A stretch of 18,683 nt of DNA from UBA6398 sp963644855 (lineage in GTDB: Bacteria; Bacteroidota; Bacteroidia; Bacteroidales; Bacteroidaceae). Of this stretch, positions 16,765-18,683 are shown in pieces (the stretch's first letter is position 1; each line of letters starts with the position of its first letter). A model generated the notes under the pieces. It saw only the letters and a program-made list of their open reading frames with translations. It was not told the origin of the DNA and did no database searches. The translations under genes and the position numbers were made by a program. The stretch spans positions 1 through 18,683 of the forward strand of contig CAVIQL010000038.1 of the NCBI GenBank assembly GCA_963644855.1, read 5' to 3'.

Positions 16765-18009
16765 ATGCGCACATCTATCATAATCGCAGCAACATCGGCA
16801 CTGTTTGCAATCACAACGGCACAAGCTCAGAGCAACAACGCTCCACGCAAACTCACACTCGAACAATGCATTGCCACCGCCTTGAAAAACAACTACGGAG
16901 TGCAGGCTGCGCAAACCCAAACCGAGAAAGCGGAAATCCTACAAGCCACAGCGTGGGACTTAGACAAAACTTCGCTCTCGCTAAGCCAGGACCCCACATC
17001 GGGAGGAAGCCCCGACAACGCGCTGACATTAAGCCAAACTTTTGAGTTTCCCACTGTATACACTTCGCGGCGCAACACATTGAAAGCCGAAACGGCTGTG
17101 GCAAAAAGCCGCACCGACATCAGCCGCAAACAACTTGCCCAAGAAGTGGCGACAACCTATACCGAAATGGTGTATTCGCTCGAAAAACAACACATACTCC
17201 TTTCGCAAGATTCCATACTCGACAAATATCTACATCTTGCAAGCATTAGATACAAGGCAGGCGAAGCAAGGCAACTCGAAAAGCTCACCGCAAGCCGCAT
17301 GAAGCACGAAAACGAAATGGAAATCGAGCGTGCAAAAACCGAATACCTTTCGCTGCAACACAAGATTTGCCAACTGCTCAACACCGACGTAAACATCATT
17401 CCCGCCGACGCAAAACTCACGGCACTCAACTATCAAGAAAATTCCAATTACGATTTTGCGCAGAGCGCAGAGGGCAATCTCAACACCCACGAGATAGAAA
17501 AAGCCGACAAGGCAGTAAAGGAAGCAAAAAGCGGCTATCTTCCAAATTTCAGTGTGGGACTTAGCACGCAACTTGTGCTGAAAGGCTGGAATCCATACGG
17601 CGTAGACCGCAGCCGATTTGCCAAAGGAAATTTCATGGGATTCGAAGTCGGAGTAGGTCTGCCGCTTTTCTTCGGCGCCACACGGGCCAAGGTAAAAGCA
17701 GCAATCAAGGAACGCGAAACGGCAGAACTCTACGCGCAGCAGGAAAAGCAACGCATACAAAGCCAATACCTTGCAGAGCGCAACAATCTCGATGCTGCGC
17801 AAAAACGTATGGACTACTACCAAAACGAAGGGCTTGGCGAAGCGCAAGAAATCGAAAGAATAGCACGAATATCGTATGAAAACGGCGACATAGGCTATAT
17901 GGAATACGTGCAAGGGCTTCTCGAAGCCATGAACACACGCATGAAATATGCCGAAACAGTGAAACAATACAACATAGCCGTTATAAACCTCCAAACAATC
18001 GCAAGATAA
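16765..18009 (+). CDS. czcC: CzcC-like outer membrane channel of the metal efflux system
   Basis: A 414-aa TolC-superfamily protein that starts 6 bp after the czcA stop, so it is certainly in the same operon. The signal peptide is MRTSIIIAATSALFAITTAQA with a good AQA cleavage site. The mature part begins with LTLEQCIATALKNNYGVQAA, the typical outer-membrane efflux protein helix. Two helical repeats follow, the second with a GxxLPLFFGATRAKVKAA pattern and a C-terminal DIGYMEYVQGLLEAM helix. It completes the tripartite complex with CzcB and CzcA. It is shorter than the TolC-like protein of the leftward operon (414 against 484 aa), as is common for CzcC. Confidence 0.92.
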   Translation: MRTSIIIAATSALFAITTAQAQSNNAPRKLTLEQCIATALKNNYGVQAAQTQTEKAEILQATAWDLDKTSLSLSQDPTSGGSPDNALTLSQTFEFPTVYTSRRNTLKAETAVAKSRTDISRKQLAQEVATTYTEMVYSLEKQHILLSQDSILDKYLHLASIRYKAGEARQLEKLTASRMKHENEMEIERAKTEYLSLQHKICQLLNTDVNIIPADAKLTALNYQENSNYDFAQSAEGNLNTHEIEKADKAVKEAKSGYLPNFSVGLSTQLVLKGWNPYGVDRSRFAKGNFMGFEVGVGLPLFFGATRAKVKAAIKERETAELYAQQEKQRIQSQYLAERNNLDAAQKRMDYYQNEGLGEAQEIERIARISYENGDIGYMEYVQGLLEAMNTRMKYAETVKQYNIAVINLQTIAR

Positions 18010-18044
18010 AGCCCCCGTCAAGCCCGCAAAACGGCGCACAATGC

Positions 18045-18074
18045 ATTGGGTTCAACCAATATTACATATATTTG
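18045..18074 (+). promoter_or_regulatory. Promoter of the Fur-family gene
   Basis: ATTG (18045-18048) and TATATTTG (18067-18074) match the Bacteroidota -33 and -7 elements with an 18-bp spacer. The start near 18081 leaves a leader of about 18 nt before ATG 18099. An imperfect palindrome ATTGG/CCAAT (18045-18060) covers the -33 element and could be an operator. Confidence 0.65.
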
Positions 18075-18098
18075 CACTGAAATAAAAAGTTGGGCAAA

Positions 18099-18536
18099 AT
18101 GGACGAAAGCAAATACATCGAACTTCTGGAAAGCCGCGGAATAAGAGCCACCGCCAACCGCATAATGATAATCAAAGCACTGGCGGCAGAGCAATTCCCA
18201 AAATCAATGAAAGAACTCGAAGACACACTCGTGCTCATCGACAAATCGAATATCTTTCGCGCGCTCACAATATTCCGCCAACACCATCTGGTTCACACCA
18301 TCGAAGACGGCAATGGCGGCACACGCTACGAACTATGCCTAAGCCACAGCACCGAAGACGATGACGACGAACACGTACACTTTTTCTGCGAAGAATGCGG
18401 GCGCATAGTTTGCCTCAACTCCACTCCCGTACCTGCGGTAAGCCTACCCGAAGGATACGAACACCACAGCACAAATTTTTTGGTAAAAGGAATCTGCCCC
18501 GAATGCGCACGCAAACACTCGCGCCACCATATTTAA
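18099..18536 (+). CDS. Fur-family metal-responsive transcriptional regulator
   Basis: A 145-aa protein with the Fur layout. A winged-helix DNA-binding domain covers about residues 1-80, with a recognition-helix region DKSNIFRALTIFRQHHLV at 48-65. The metal-binding dimerisation domain follows, with HVHF at 92-95 and two CxxC pairs (C97/C100 and C133/C136) that form a structural zinc site. The ATG at 18099 is preferred over an in-frame TTG at 18090. An acidic insert TEDDDDE (85-91) lies just before HVHF, and the C terminus is His-rich (HSRHHI). Its place directly after czcBAC suggests Zur-like or related control of metal efflux. The sensed metal cannot be assigned from sequence alone. Confidence 0.9.
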   Translation: MDESKYIELLESRGIRATANRIMIIKALAAEQFPKSMKELEDTLVLIDKSNIFRALTIFRQHHLVHTIEDGNGGTRYELCLSHSTEDDDDEHVHFFCEECGRIVCLNSTPVPAVSLPEGYEHHSTNFLVKGICPECARKHSRHHI

Positions 18537-18583
18537 GCTCCCCCACCCCTTGCATTTTCCGCACTTTCATACACCGAAAAAAC

Positions 18584-18683
18584 GATATCGCATCTCGTAA
18601 AAACAATGTCAGACCTTTTTTAAAAAAGGTCTGACATTGTTTAAATAATAACCGACATTATTTTTGCGATATCCCATATCATT
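18584..18683. repeat. Repeat array C: five 21-bp-phased palindromic boxes (at window edge)
   Basis: Boxes GATATCGCATCTC (18584-18596), AATGTCAGACCTT (18605-18617), AAGGTCTGACATT (18626-18638), AATAACCGACATT (18647-18659) and GATATCCCATATC (18668-18680) have centres at 18590, 18611, 18632, 18653 and 18674, again exactly 21 bp apart. Boxes 2 and 3 with their linkers form a perfect 42-bp palindrome (18601-18642). Box order and linkers closely match array A. The array may continue past the window. The stretch 18537-18583 between the Fur-family gene and the array shows no gene or convincing terminator. Confidence 0.85.

Noticed and set aside
17230..18039. A 269-codon minus-strand open frame opposite czcC
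   Set aside because: It is the shadow of a real, well-supported coding frame; its cysteine- and phenylalanine-rich translation resembles no protein.
5416..18683. Arrays as ends of one composite transposon enclosing the genes between them
   Set aside because: The arrays are all in the same orientation with no transposase nearby, and the enclosed genes include argS, a housekeeping gene. No target duplications are visible.

Overview
The window most likely comes from a member of the Bacteroidota, probably order Bacteroidales. Four upstream regions carry the Bacteroidota-type -7 element TAnnTTTG, three of them with a TTG-type -33 element 18-20 bases away. Most starts lack a Shine-Dalgarno sequence, and an RNase H with an N-terminal viroplasmin domain fits the same group. 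The sequence does not fix the genus.

Layout. (1) Positions 1-62, minus strand: 3'-truncated tRNA-Asn(GTT) with its own promoter. (2) 181-5117, minus strand: a four-gene efflux operon transcribed tolC-like > hlyD-like > ABC-2 permease > ABC-2 permease. It has a good promoter at 5192-5223 and no ATPase gene. (3) 5118-5716: a 0.6-kb divergent intergenic region with repeat array A. (4) 5717-12182, plus strand: argS, a decayed C-terminal scrap of a DNA methyltransferase, a viroplasmin/RNase H protein, an MsbA-like ABC exporter and an LtaS/OpgB-like membrane sulfatase-fold enzyme. (5) 12183-12438: an intergenic region dominated by repeat array B. (6) 12439-18009, plus strand: a czcB-czcA-czcC heavy-metal RND efflux operon. 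(7) 18099-18536: a Fur-family metalloregulator with its own promoter. (8) 18537-18683: repeat array C, running to or past the window edge.

The most unusual signal is non-coding. Three intergenic regions each carry four or five 13-bp inverted repeats of consensus RATRTC-N-GAYATY. Their centres are exactly 21 bp apart (two helical turns), with 8-bp, mostly A/T-rich linkers. This phasing fits a cooperative DNA-binding array rather than ordinary terminators. Array B lies immediately upstream of the metal-efflux operon, and a Fur-family gene sits in the same cluster, so metal-responsive control is one testable explanation. The identity of the binding factor is inference only.

Functionally the window is about envelope export. 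The first operon looks like a tripartite system using ABC-2-type permeases. The MsbA-like and LtaS-like pair suggests lipid or glycan export plus modification. The Czc system would move divalent metal out across both membranes, with the downstream Fur-family protein as a plausible sensor.
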